From Hydrogenovibrio sp. UBA654 (GTDB lineage Bacteria; Pseudomonadota; Gammaproteobacteria; Thiomicrospirales; Thiomicrospiraceae): a stretch of DNA of 45,599 nt. Below, piece after piece: positions 27,084 to 36,048 of this stretch. The stretch spans positions 12,461-58,059 of the forward strand of contig DBOE01000051.1 in NCBI GenBank assembly GCA_002299585.1. The letters run 5' to 3'. Made by a program: the position numbers and the translations under genes. The notes beneath the pieces were generated by a model. The model was not told the origin of the DNA. It ran no database searches and worked only from the letters and a program-made list of their open reading frames with translations. How positions within the stretch are numbered: position 1 is the first letter of the stretch; each line of letters opens with the position of its first letter.

Positions 27084-27610
27084 TTTAACGAATTAAGAGA
27101 GTAGTTAATTCTAGTTACAATTTGTAAAGCAATCTCTATCGACATTTGTCTTTTAAGGCGATTTAATTCTCTTGATGATGACTGTAATACAAGATTATCA
27201 ACAGTTCTATTTTTAAAAACAACCACGGTTGTTCGCAAAACTTGCTGTTGTGTTGATGGCTTATTAACCACAATATCTTGCGACATTTTCAAAAGCTCTG
27301 AAGAGGCTGCTCCTTGACCTGTACGCTGAGTAACAAAAGAATTAAAATTGGTAGCCTGACTAAACACAATTTCTATCTCCGCATCACTAACATCATCAAC
27401 AACTATTACTCCACTACCTACAAACTGTCGCTGCAATGCCCTTTTAATACCTAAACCAATTAGGTCAATATTTACTAGCTTCACTGTTTTATAAGCTATT
27501 TGTTCATTTTGTGCTAAACCCTTTAAATGAAACCCGCAAGCACTAATAAATACACTTAAAAATAATGCCAAAAAAACTAAAATATAAATTTTAGGGGGGG
27601 GTAAATACAT
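27080..27610 (-). CDS. lptE: LPS-assembly lipoprotein LptE
   Basis: A 176-residue outer-membrane lipoprotein that plugs LptD and helps place LPS at the surface. The signal is IYILVFLALFLSVFISAC with lipid Cys25, followed by GFHLKG, the normal LptE start. The protein begins MYLPPPK, encoded across eight C, only nine bases after the start codon. Length and position between leuS and holA are standard. Confidence 0.92.
   Translation of the reverse strand: MYLPPPKIYILVFLALFLSVFISACGFHLKGLAQNEQIAYKTVKLVNIDLIGLGIKRALQRQFVGSGVIVVDDVSDAEIEIVFSQATNFNSFVTQRTGQGAASSELLKMSQDIVVNKPSTQQQVLRTTVVVFKNRTVDNLVLQSSSRELNRLKRQMSIEIALQIVTRINYSLNSLK
27594..27601 (-). repeat. Homopolymer of 8 G/C at the start of lptE
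   Basis: Eight G on the plus strand, read as CCC CCC CC(T) in codons 4-6 of lptE. A change of one base would abolish in-frame translation of an essential lipoprotein unless a downstream start is used. Confidence 0.9.
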
Positions 27611-27616
27611 CTTAAA

Positions 27617-30256
27617 TTAACCTTTCACTACTAAATTAACTAAACGAGCTGGCACTACAATTTCTTTTATTATTTGCCTACCTTCTATAAACTTAAGCGT
27701 ATTTTTATCAGCTTTTACTATAGCTAAAATAGTTTCTTTATCGGCATTAACTGCAACTTCTACCTTGCTTCTAAGTTTACCATTTACCTGTACCATAATT
27801 TCTATTTCATCTTTAACTAATGCCTGTTGATCAACACTAGGCCAAGCTACATCAATAACCAAACCTTTGCCACCTAAGTCCTGCCAAAGCTGTTGCGATA
27901 TATGTGGTGCCATGGGTGAAAGCAATAATACTAGTTTTTCTAGGGCTTCTTGTAACACACTTCTGCCTAAGGCTGAATTATCGACAAACGTAGACAACTC
28001 ATTAACCAGTTCCATCGCTGCCGCAATTGCAGTATTAAAATGCATTCTGCGTCCCATATCATCAGTTATTTTTTGAATAGTCGCATGTAATTTCAGTCTT
28101 AATTCTTTTTGGCTTTTATCTAAGCCATCATTACTAGTACAGGCGGATACAGTACCTGTTTCCAGATAAGATTGTACCAAACGCCATACTCGGTTTAAAA
28201 AACGAGAAGCACCCTCAACCGCTGAATCAGACCATTCTAAAGTTTGCTCGGGGGGGGCTGCAAACATAATATATAAACGCAAGGTATCTGCACCATACTT
28301 TTCGACTAGGTATTGTGGGTCTATTCCATTATTTTTAGATTTAGACATTTTAATAACGCCACCATATTCAACGCTAGAACCATCTGCCTTTAAAATACCA
28401 GAAGATACCCCCCCCCTCTGATCAGTTATTGCATCAACTTCTAAAGGTGAAAACCAAACTTTCTTACCTGAACTATCTTGTTGATACCAACTAGCTGCCA
28501 ACACCATGCCTTGAGTAAGGAGATTTTTAAAAGGTTCATCAGTTGCTAATAAACCTTCATCACGCATTAATTTATGGAAAAATCTTGCATATAATAGATG
28601 TAAAATCGCATGTTCAATGCCTCCAATATACTGATCAACAGGCAGCCAATAATCAGCTCTTTTATCAAGCATAGCCTGGCTATTGTCTTTAGAAGTGTAA
28701 CGAGCGTGATACCAAGAAGACTCAAAAAAAGTATCGAAAGTATCGGTTTCACGAGTTGCACTAGCACCACATTTTGGGCAAACACAATTTCTAAAACTTT
28801 CTAACTCTGGGTCTATCGCTAGTGGCGAACCTGCACCTGTTGGCACTACATTTTCAGGCAACTTAACTGGCAAGTCTGCTTCTGGCACTGGTTGCGTACC
28901 ACAATCATCACAATAAATAACTGGTATAGGGCAACCCCAATAGCGTTGGCGAGAAATACCCCAATCCCTTAAGCGATAATTAGTTTGTTTTTCACCTAGC
29001 TGTAAATCCCCCAAAACTTTTGCCATTTCATGCAAGGCTTGTTTTGATTTTAAACCATCAAATTGCCCAGAATTATAAAGAAAACCCTTCTCCACAAAAG
29101 CCTGCCCAGAAACATCAGAACTCTGCTCACCTTTAGCATGAATAACCGTTTTAATAGCTAAGTTATATTTTTTAGCAAACTCATAATCGCGCTGGTCATG
29201 GGCTGGTACTGCCATAACCGCACCTGTTCCATAACCCATTAATACAAAATTTGCAGCCCATACTGGAACTATCTCGCCAGTTAAAGGGTGAGTTACTTTA
29301 AGACCAGTATCCACCCCCTTTTTTTCCATGGTTTCTATATCTGCTTGAGCAGTAGAAACATGTGAACACTCTTCAATAAAACCTTTTAATTGCGAATTGT
29401 TTTTTGCCGCTTGTAATGCCCAAGGATGCTCTGCGGCTATTGCCACATAAGTAACCCCCATTAGAGTATCTGGGCGAGTTGTATAAACTTTTAAGTTTTC
29501 AGTATCCGCATCTATACCAGATTCAACGATAAACTGGATTTCTAAACCAGTAGATTTACCTATCCAGTTTTTTTGCATAGTTTTAACTTGTTCTGGCCAA
29601 TTATCTAACTGCTCTAAACCTGTTAATAATTCCTCTGCATAATCAGTAATGCGTAAAAACCACTGATTAATTTCTTTGCGTTCTACCACTACACCAGAAC
29701 GCCAGCCTTTGCCATCAATTACTTGTTCATTTGCCAAAACAGTTTTATCAACTGGATCCCAATTTACCACCGATAATTTGCGATATACCAAGCCTTTTTT
29801 TAACAACTGCGTAAATAACCACTGTTCCCAACGATAATACTCAGGATGACAAGTTGCTATTTCTCTTGACCAATCAACGGCTAAACCTAAAGATTTAAGC
29901 TGTTGACGCATATAATCAATGTTTTCATAGGTCCATTTAGCAGGGGCTACACCATTTTGCATCGCCGCATTTTCCGCAGGTAAACCAAAGGCATCCCAAC
30001 CCATAGGTTGCAATACATTCTTACCCTGCATGCGTTGAAAACGCGAAACCACATCACCAAGAGTATAGTTACGCACATGCCCCATATGTAATTTACCGCT
30101 TGGGTAGGGAAACATTGACAAACAATAAAACTTTTCTTTTTCGCCATCTTCTTTGACTTCAAAAACCTTATCTTCTTCCCAAGTTTTTTGAACTGTTTGT
30201 TCAATTTTTTTAGGCTGATAATCATTAAAAGTTGCTATTTGGTTCTCTTCAATCAT
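27617..30256 (-). CDS. leuS: Leucyl-tRNA synthetase
   Basis: An 879-residue class I synthetase that charges tRNA-Leu. HMGH is at 57-60 in MFPYPSGKLHMGHVRNYT, the editing domain has TTRPDTLMGVTYVAIAAEHP and GTGAVMAVPAHDQRD, a zinc-binding insertion has CPKCGASATRETDTFDTFFESSWY, and KMSKS is at 636-640. It opens the leuS-lptE-holA-proA-nadD-rsfS-rlmH operon. It carries two long homopolymers: eight G at 28250-28257 (Pro-Pro in AAPPEQ) and nine C at 28408-28416 (Gly-Gly in QRGGVS). Confidence 0.98.
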   Translation of the reverse strand: MIEENQIATFNDYQPKKIEQTVQKTWEEDKVFEVKEDGEKEKFYCLSMFPYPSGKLHMGHVRNYTLGDVVSRFQRMQGKNVLQPMGWDAFGLPAENAAMQNGVAPAKWTYENIDYMRQQLKSLGLAVDWSREIATCHPEYYRWEQWLFTQLLKKGLVYRKLSVVNWDPVDKTVLANEQVIDGKGWRSGVVVERKEINQWFLRITDYAEELLTGLEQLDNWPEQVKTMQKNWIGKSTGLEIQFIVESGIDADTENLKVYTTRPDTLMGVTYVAIAAEHPWALQAAKNNSQLKGFIEECSHVSTAQADIETMEKKGVDTGLKVTHPLTGEIVPVWAANFVLMGYGTGAVMAVPAHDQRDYEFAKKYNLAIKTVIHAKGEQSSDVSGQAFVEKGFLYNSGQFDGLKSKQALHEMAKVLGDLQLGEKQTNYRLRDWGISRQRYWGCPIPVIYCDDCGTQPVPEADLPVKLPENVVPTGAGSPLAIDPELESFRNCVCPKCGASATRETDTFDTFFESSWYHARYTSKDNSQAMLDKRADYWLPVDQYIGGIEHAILHLLYARFFHKLMRDEGLLATDEPFKNLLTQGMVLAASWYQQDSSGKKVWFSPLEVDAITDQRGGVSSGILKADGSSVEYGGVIKMSKSKNNGIDPQYLVEKYGADTLRLYIMFAAPPEQTLEWSDSAVEGASRFLNRVWRLVQSYLETGTVSACTSNDGLDKSQKELRLKLHATIQKITDDMGRRMHFNTAIAAAMELVNELSTFVDNSALGRSVLQEALEKLVLLLSPMAPHISQQLWQDLGGKGLVIDVAWPSVDQQALVKDEIEIMVQVNGKLRSKVEVAVNADKETILAIVKADKNTLKFIEGRQIIKEIVVPARLVNLVVKG

Positions 30257-30329
30257 GGACTTATTTCTTTGACAATAATATAATAGATGATTATAACTTA
30301 ATCAGAGAGTCCTTAAAGAAGATAAAATC

Positions 30330-30692
30330 ATGAAGCAAAATAAACTACTCGATGCATATAAACATTTATTTAAAACTGCCAAAGAAACTATACTTAAAAC
30401 AGAGTCTAAGTCTTGGAGGTTGCTTGGCGAAATAATTAATAATGCTGAAGAAAAACACAGCTTACTAGTCGAGCTTAGCAAAGAACAACTAGAAAAAGTA
30501 AAAGAGGATTTACAAGATGATATAAAACAAGTTTCCGAACACCTTAATGACATTGAACAAGGTGTAGATGAATTTATTAGTATGGACGGGGCAATTTTGG
30601 AAGATATCTTACTAAAAAAATGTACTCAGCTAGCTGACCCTACCCAGCTAACTATTTTAAGAATAAGAATGTTAGCCGCTATGGAAGATTAA
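30330..30692 (+). CDS. YbeL/DUF1451-like coiled-coil protein lacking the zinc ribbon
   Basis: A 120-residue, highly charged helical protein divergent from leuS. Position (next to leuS, as ybeL in E. coli) and the pattern of the helical part (LLVELSKEQLEKVKEDLQDDIKQVSEHLND..., then ILEDILLKKCTQLADPTQLT) suggest the DUF1451 family. That family normally ends in a CxxC..CxxC zinc ribbon of about 40 residues; here the frame stops after RIRMLAAMED and no CxxC pair is found in the ten bases before lnt ends. The single Cys cannot form a ribbon. Function unknown. Confidence 0.5.
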   Translation: MKQNKLLDAYKHLFKTAKETILKTESKSWRLLGEIINNAEEKHSLLVELSKEQLEKVKEDLQDDIKQVSEHLNDIEQGVDEFISMDGAILEDILLKKCTQLADPTQLTILRIRMLAAMED

Positions 30693-30702
30693 CAGCTTAA
30701 AA

Positions 30703-32205
30703 TCAGCTTTTATATTTGCGCCAACTAATAAAGATTAACGACAAAATCAAAAATACCCAAAGAGGATTATTTTGCCACTTAACAAATGGTGTCTCTCCAG
30801 AATAGGGTTGGATTTTTGTTCTTAATACCCCTGTTTCATAGGCGGGCAATTGATCTATTATTACCCCATCTACTCCAACTATAAAGGTAAAGCCCGTATT
30901 AGTGCTTCTAGCTATTTGCCTACCTAACTCTAAAGCTCTCATTTGCGTTTCTTGCCTTAATTGATATGGCTCTAAAGTATGAGCAAACCAAGCATCGTTA
31001 CTGACCGTCACTAAATAGTCAGTTATAGCAATGTTTTTAGTTAATTCTGCCCCAAAATATATCTCATAACAAATAGAAAGCCCGACCTTTTTGTCTGCTA
31101 ATTCCATTGGTAACTGTTCTTGTTTGCCTGCACTAAACTCAGAAAATGGAATATTAAATAGTGAACTCAAATACTTAAACACACCAGCAAAAGGAAAAAA
31201 CTCACTAAAAGGCACTAGGTGAGACTTTTTATAAACTAAATTTGTATCCTTAGCATTAACCAACGCATTATAGTAATTACCTGTTTTTTTATTTTTTACC
31301 ACAGCGCCCATAATAATATCTTTTTCTAATAACTTGGCATCCTTTAAAAAGTTCTTTAACACGCCTTTTTCTACCTGATAAAAATACGCGGGGATAGAAG
31401 TTTCAGACCAAACAATAAGCTCAGCATCAATGCTTTTCTTGCTCAGATCTATATAGGTTTTTAAAGTGGGCATAAGCTGCTTACGCAGCCATTTCCTATC
31501 CTGGCTAATATTAGCTTGCACTAATGCTATATCAACATCTAAGCCATTTTTTTCAACCCATACAACATTCTTTAAACTAGAGCCACTAATCCAAATAGTA
31601 AATACCAAAAAACTAGGCACTAATAAATTTTTGGTTAACAACATAAACAATAATAAACCAGCAGTAAACGCAACTGCTAAGCTCATGCCCAAAATACCAA
31701 ATACAGGAGCAAAGCCGTCTAACCAAGTAAATAAATGGGTATTACCTATTAATAAAAAAGGAAAACCTCCAAATAAACTAGCCCGAATTAATTCAAATAA
31801 TACCCAAACAACAGGCATAATAAAAACTACACTAAAACCTATTTTTTTAGGATTATAAAAATAACCAACCAACCAACCAGCTACCATAAAATATGCCGAA
31901 AGAGCTAAAATAAAAATAAAAGTAGCTAGCAAAGAAAGCCATAAAGACATGCCTGAATAGACATACATACTAGAAAGTAACCAACTAACCCCCACCCCAA
32001 AAAAACCCAAACCAAACCACAAACCAACCCGCATATAATCAAGCTGTGAAGAAGATTTATGCCATAACCAAAATATTCCCATTAAAGAAACTAAAATTAT
32101 TGGTGCCACGCCAACTGGGGCATAAGCCAAAATTGCTAAGCCACCTAATAAAAATGCATACAGAGCAAATTTATTAGGCAAAAATAAACTAAGTATTTTT
32201 TTCAT
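30703..32205 (-). CDS. lnt: Apolipoprotein N-acyltransferase
   Basis: About 500 residues from the ATG at 32205 (a TTG two codons earlier is less likely). Lnt adds the third acyl chain to lipoproteins in the inner membrane. Six to eight transmembrane segments occupy about residues 15-210. A nitrilase domain follows with the Glu-Lys-Cys triad visible: Glu in IVWSETSIPAYF, Lys in YKKSHLVPFSEFFPF, Cys in VGLSICYEIYFG. It overlaps ybeX by 17 bp, the usual linkage. Confidence 0.96.
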   Translation of the reverse strand: MKKILSLFLPNKFALYAFLLGGLAILAYAPVGVAPIILVSLMGIFWLWHKSSSQLDYMRVGLWFGLGFFGVGVSWLLSSMYVYSGMSLWLSLLATFIFILALSAYFMVAGWLVGYFYNPKKIGFSVVFIMPVVWVLFELIRASLFGGFPFLLIGNTHLFTWLDGFAPVFGILGMSLAVAFTAGLLLFMLLTKNLLVPSFLVFTIWISGSSLKNVVWVEKNGLDVDIALVQANISQDRKWLRKQLMPTLKTYIDLSKKSIDAELIVWSETSIPAYFYQVEKGVLKNFLKDAKLLEKDIIMGAVVKNKKTGNYYNALVNAKDTNLVYKKSHLVPFSEFFPFAGVFKYLSSLFNIPFSEFSAGKQEQLPMELADKKVGLSICYEIYFGAELTKNIAITDYLVTVSNDAWFAHTLEPYQLRQETQMRALELGRQIARSTNTGFTFIVGVDGVIIDQLPAYETGVLRTKIQPYSGETPFVKWQNNPLWVFLILSLIFISWRKYKS

Positions 32206-33049
32206 TTTCAATATTATTTTTACACTTGTCGTTACAGGTAACTAAAAAACCTTCAACCTTACGAGCATCAGCTTTATAGACCTGAACATTTAACCCTGCT
32301 AAAGAAAATCTTTCATCTTGTCTAGGAATTCTACCCAGCTCTTTTAAAACCAAACCACCAATAGTTTCAATTTTTTCATCTTGTAAATTACTAGCAAAAA
32401 ACTTATTAAATTCCATCATCGAAGTTGTTGCATCTACTAAAAAATCTCCAGAAACATGTTTTTGGATATTATTTTCTATTTCATCATGCTCATCTTCAAT
32501 TTCGCCAACAATCTGCTCTAAAACATCTTCAATAGTTACAATACCTGCAAACTCGCCATATTCATCAACCACCAAAGCTATATGGCTACGAATTTTTTTA
32601 AAGTCTCTTAATAATACATTTAAGCGTTTACTTTCTGAAACCATCTCTGGATTACGGTATAATTTTTTTAAATCATCGTGGTTATTTAACTGTTGTTTTG
32701 CAACAGCTTTTAAAACATCTTTAGCCAGCAAAACCCCCACTATCTCATCACTAGCAGAAAACACTGGATACCTTGAGTGAGAGGTTTCTAGCATAAATTC
32801 TAGAATTTTATCTAAAGGCTTTTTTTCATCAATATATGCCACCTGTACGCGAGGAATCATCACATCTCTAACTTTTGACTCGGCAACCTCTAAAACACCT
32901 TTTAACATTAACAAAGTATCTGTCTCAATTAAATCTTGTATTTTAGCCTCTTCAAGCAAACTTTCTAAATCTTCTATTGTTTCTGGTTCTTTTGCAAAAA
33001 TCTTAGCTATTTTTTCAAGCCAAGTTAAGCTATCATTCTCATCATTCAT
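32189..33049 (-). CDS. ybeX: CBS-domain protein YbeX (CorC family)
   Basis: A 286-residue soluble protein. After an N-terminal acidic helix it has VRDVMIPRVQVAYID, two CBS motifs (HSRYPVFSASDEIVGVLLAKDVL and HIALVVDEYGEFAGIVTIEDVLEQIVGEIEDE) and a C-terminal CorC/HlyC transporter-associated domain (TIGGLVLKELGRIPRQDE). E. coli YbeX/CorC has been linked to magnesium/cobalt handling and to ribosome metabolism. It overlaps ybeY by 8 bp and lnt by 17 bp. Confidence 0.94.
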   Translation of the reverse strand: MNDENDSLTWLEKIAKIFAKEPETIEDLESLLEEAKIQDLIETDTLLMLKGVLEVAESKVRDVMIPRVQVAYIDEKKPLDKILEFMLETSHSRYPVFSASDEIVGVLLAKDVLKAVAKQQLNNHDDLKKLYRNPEMVSESKRLNVLLRDFKKIRSHIALVVDEYGEFAGIVTIEDVLEQIVGEIEDEHDEIENNIQKHVSGDFLVDATTSMMEFNKFFASNLQDEKIETIGGLVLKELGRIPRQDERFSLAGLNVQVYKADARKVEGFLVTCNDKCKNNIENEKNT

Positions 33050-33500
33050 AAGGAGACAATATTCCCATTTTTTTTAAAATTATAATTTCTAAATTTTCCA
33101 TTTTTAATGCTTCTGCATCTAGCAGATGATCATAACCATAAAGATGCAAGCAACCATGAACAAACATGTGCATCCAATGATGCTCTAATTTTTTACCCTG
33201 CTCTTTGGCTTCATCAGTTACCACTTGAGCACAAATAACTATATCACCAAGATAATTACCCACCCCCCCTGGAGGAGGCTCAAACACAAATGATAGAACA
33301 TTAGTCGCATAATTTTTTTGCCTAAAATCAGTATTTAATTGTTTTATTTCAGTTTCTTCTACTATTCTAAGCGTTAATTCTATTGCAGATTTTTCTTGTA
33401 ATACCACTAAAATTATTGCCAGCCAATCATTAAACTGCTGAGCAGTCGGCACAATTAATTTATTATCTTGACACAAAGTATTTTGATAATCAACCAGCAT
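33042..33500 (-). CDS. ybeY: Endoribonuclease / rRNA maturation factor YbeY
   Basis: About 152 residues from the ATG at 33500; this start (MLVDYQNTLCQDNKL) fits the family better than a TTG ten codons upstream and shortens the overlap with phoH to 11 bp. YbeY is a zinc-dependent RNase needed for 16S rRNA 3' maturation. The zinc motif is HMFVHGCLHLYGYDH, and YATNVLSFVFEPP and YLGDIVICAQVV are also conserved. Seven C at 33263-33269 encode Gly-Gly directly after EPPP. Confidence 0.95.
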   Translation of the reverse strand: MLVDYQNTLCQDNKLIVPTAQQFNDWLAIILVVLQEKSAIELTLRIVEETEIKQLNTDFRQKNYATNVLSFVFEPPPGGVGNYLGDIVICAQVVTDEAKEQGKKLEHHWMHMFVHGCLHLYGYDHLLDAEALKMENLEIIILKKMGILSPYE

Positions 33501-34455
33501 TTTTTTTATCAAACTTATTATAGGCACCAACTATTTTTTGTACTAATTGATGGCGAACTACATCTTTAGTTTCAAAAAAACTAAAACTAATTTTATCTAC
33601 CTCAGATAATACTTCAATCGCATTTTTTAAACCAGATTGTTGGTTTTTAGGCAAATCACATTGAGTTATATCGCCAGTAATAACCGCTTTAGAGGCAAAG
33701 CCCATTCTGGTTAAAAACATCTTCATTTGTTCAGGGCTAGTATTTTGAGCCTCATCCAAAATAATAAACGATTCATTTAGAGTACGCCCACGCATAAATG
33801 CTAAGGGTGCTATTTCAATTACATGGCGCTCGATTAACCTCTCTACATACTCAAAACCCAGCATTTCAAATAAAGCGTCAAATAAAGGGCGTAAATAGGG
33901 GTCCACTTTTTGGCTTAAATCACCAGGTAAAAAACCTAATTTTTCGCCAGCTTCAACCGCAGGTCTGGTTAAAATAATTCGCCGTACCTGTTCATTTTCT
34001 AAAGCCTCAACGGCTGCTGCTACTGCCAAATAAGTCTTACCCGTGCCAGCAGGGCCTATCCCAAAGTTTACATCATATTTTCTAATTGACTTAACATAAC
34101 TAGTTTGATTAAAATTACCAGTTTTTAGTGATTTTTTTCTTAATTTCAAATACACCGAGTCATCTTTTTCTAACAAGGTTTTATCAAAATTAATAGCCTG
34201 TAAAGCAAGGTAAATTTTTTGTGGCTCAAGAGTTTCTTGTAAAGACGTGGCATATAAATCACGCAAAAACTGCTCCACTTTTACTAATTTATCTGCCAAA
34301 CCAGTAATAGTAAAGTTAAAACCTAAATGGTTTATAACTACCCCTAAACTCGACTCCACCTGCTGAAGATGTTCAGAATGCCAGCCACAAAGGTTAAGTA
34401 AAGAATCATTGTTTTCAGGAGAGAGATTAAAAGAAATAGTTTCTGCGTTTTTCAA
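33490..34455 (-). CDS. ybeZ: PhoH-like ATPase (YbeZ)
   Basis: A RNA-helicase-like P-loop ATPase, partner of YbeY. The open frame reaches an ATG at 34524, but that would overlap miaB by 62 bp; the family-like sequence begins at NAETISFNLSPENN, so a TTG at 34455 is preferred. Motifs: Walker A GPAGTGKTYLAVAAAVEAL, then ILTRPAVEAGEKLGFLPGD, PLAFMRGRTL, Walker B FIILDEAQNTSPEQMKMFLTR and the VITGDITQCDLP block. Confidence is high for identity and low for the exact start. Confidence 0.93.
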   Translation of the reverse strand: MKNAETISFNLSPENNDSLLNLCGWHSEHLQQVESSLGVVINHLGFNFTITGLADKLVKVEQFLRDLYATSLQETLEPQKIYLALQAINFDKTLLEKDDSVYLKLRKKSLKTGNFNQTSYVKSIRKYDVNFGIGPAGTGKTYLAVAAAVEALENEQVRRIILTRPAVEAGEKLGFLPGDLSQKVDPYLRPLFDALFEMLGFEYVERLIERHVIEIAPLAFMRGRTLNESFIILDEAQNTSPEQMKMFLTRMGFASKAVITGDITQCDLPKNQQSGLKNAIEVLSEVDKISFSFFETKDVVRHQLVQKIVGAYNKFDKKNAG

Positions 34456-34462
34456 ATTCAGT

Positions 34463-35896
34463 TCACAAAGCAATATATTGTGTATTAGAATATTTATGTG
34501 CTTCAGGAGTTGCAACCAAAGCACCTTTTAACGAATTTTTATAAGCCTCAACTACCTCAACATCAACAAACTGACCAATTAACTGTGCAGAACCAGCAAA
34601 ATTAACTACCCGATTATTTTCGGTTCTTCCAGTTAAATCATCTACTGATTTTTTAGACAGGCTCTCCACCAGTACGCGCTGGATAGAACCCTCCATAGAC
34701 TTACTTACCTGCGCAGTCTGTTCATTAAGCATCTCTTGTAAGGCTTGCAAACGGCGTTTTTTCATGGACAGCTCAACATCATCGGGAAATTCCGCGGCAG
34801 GAGTGCCAGGTCGTGGGCTATAGATAAAGCTAAACGAACGATCATAATTAAGCTCTTTAACTAAAGCTAAAGTCTGCTTGAACTGATCACAAGTCTCACC
34901 TGGAAAACCAATAATAAAATCGCCAGATAAGGTTAGCTCTGGGCGAATTTTTCTTATTTTACGAATAGTGGACTTATACTCTAATACCATATGCCCACGG
35001 CGCATCATTGCTAATACTTGGTCTGAACCAGTTTGAATAGGTAGGTGCAAATGAGAAACTAATTCTGGTACTTCTCCATAGCAATCAATTAAGCTTTGGC
35101 TCATTTCATTAGGGTGAGAAGTGGTATAACGAATTCTATCAATACCATCAACTGCTCTAGCTGCATGAATTAACAGGGCTAAATCAGCAATATCGCCATC
35201 ATCCATTAAGCCTTGATAAGCGTTAACATTTTGCCCTAATAGATTTACTTCACGCACCCCTTGGCTGGCAAGGATTGTAATTTCTGCTATTACATCAGCA
35301 AATGGGCGGCTAAATTCTTCACCCCTAGTATAGGGTACTACACAAAAAGTGCAATATTTAGAACAACCCTCCATCACTGACACAAAAGCCGACACCCCAT
35401 TAGATTCTGGAGCAGCTAAATTATCAAATTTTTCAATTTCTGGAAAGGAAATATCAATAATGGCTTTTTTCTTAATTTTTTTATTTTCAAGGTTTTTAGC
35501 ACGCAAATCTAATGACTGTTTAATCATCGCTGGCAATCTATGTAAGGTTTGTGGCCCAAAAATAACATCAACTATTGGAGCTCTTTGGCGAATAACCTTG
35601 CCTTCTTGTGAAGCCACACAACCACCAACCGCAATAATACGGTTCGGTTTAGCAGCTTTCCATTTTTGCCAACGCCCTAGTTCATCAAACACTTTTTCTT
35701 GGGCTTTTTCACGCACCGAACAGGTGTTTAAAATTAACATATCAGCTGCATCTGCACTATCAACCAATTTTAAACCATAGGTTGTTGCTAATAATTTTGC
35801 CATACGTTCAGAATCATATTCATTCATCTGACAACCATAGGTTTTAATAAATAAACCACCAGTAAATGGTGTTTTATGAACTTGTATAACAGACAT
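34463..35896 (-). CDS. miaB: tRNA-2-methylthio-N6-dimethylallyladenosine synthase MiaB
   Basis: A 477-residue radical-SAM methylthiotransferase that completes ms2i6A37 in tRNA. The N-terminal cluster domain has FIKTYGCQMNEYDSERM, LNTCSVREKA and GGCVASQEG. The radical-SAM motif is EGCSKYCTFCVVPYTRG, followed by VREVNLLGQNVNAY and HLPIQTGSD. A TRAM domain (about 400-465) ends it. It opens the miaB-ybeZ-ybeY-ybeX-lnt operon. Confidence 0.97.
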   Translation of the reverse strand: MSVIQVHKTPFTGGLFIKTYGCQMNEYDSERMAKLLATTYGLKLVDSADAADMLILNTCSVREKAQEKVFDELGRWQKWKAAKPNRIIAVGGCVASQEGKVIRQRAPIVDVIFGPQTLHRLPAMIKQSLDLRAKNLENKKIKKKAIIDISFPEIEKFDNLAAPESNGVSAFVSVMEGCSKYCTFCVVPYTRGEEFSRPFADVIAEITILASQGVREVNLLGQNVNAYQGLMDDGDIADLALLIHAARAVDGIDRIRYTTSHPNEMSQSLIDCYGEVPELVSHLHLPIQTGSDQVLAMMRRGHMVLEYKSTIRKIRKIRPELTLSGDFIIGFPGETCDQFKQTLALVKELNYDRSFSFIYSPRPGTPAAEFPDDVELSMKKRRLQALQEMLNEQTAQVSKSMEGSIQRVLVESLSKKSVDDLTGRTENNRVVNFAGSAQLIGQFVDVEVVEAYKNSLKGALVATPEAHKYSNTQYIAL

Positions 35897-35960
35897 TAAC
35901 TAACCCAAAAAAACACAATAAAAAATAAGAAGATAATTTTACCACAATTAAATTTTAAAC

Positions 35961-35990
35961 CAAAAAAAAAGCCCCATTATAATGGGGCTT
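35961..35990 (-). terminator. Rho-independent terminator downstream of the pilin gene
   Basis: AAGCCCCATT (35969-35978) pairs with AATGGGGCTT (35981-35990) around a two-base loop. On the minus strand the stem is followed by about ten T/U. It lies 59 bp after the pilin stop and insulates miaB. Confidence 0.9.
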
Positions 35991-36048
35991 GCTGCTAGGC
36001 TATTAAATTAAAAAGTTTAAGTATTATTTATTATATTTTTAATCAACT

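Noticed and set aside
33501..33530. TTG start at 33530 for ybeY
   Set aside because: It adds ten codons unlike the family and enlarges the overlap with ybeZ to 41 bp; ATG at 33500 fits better.
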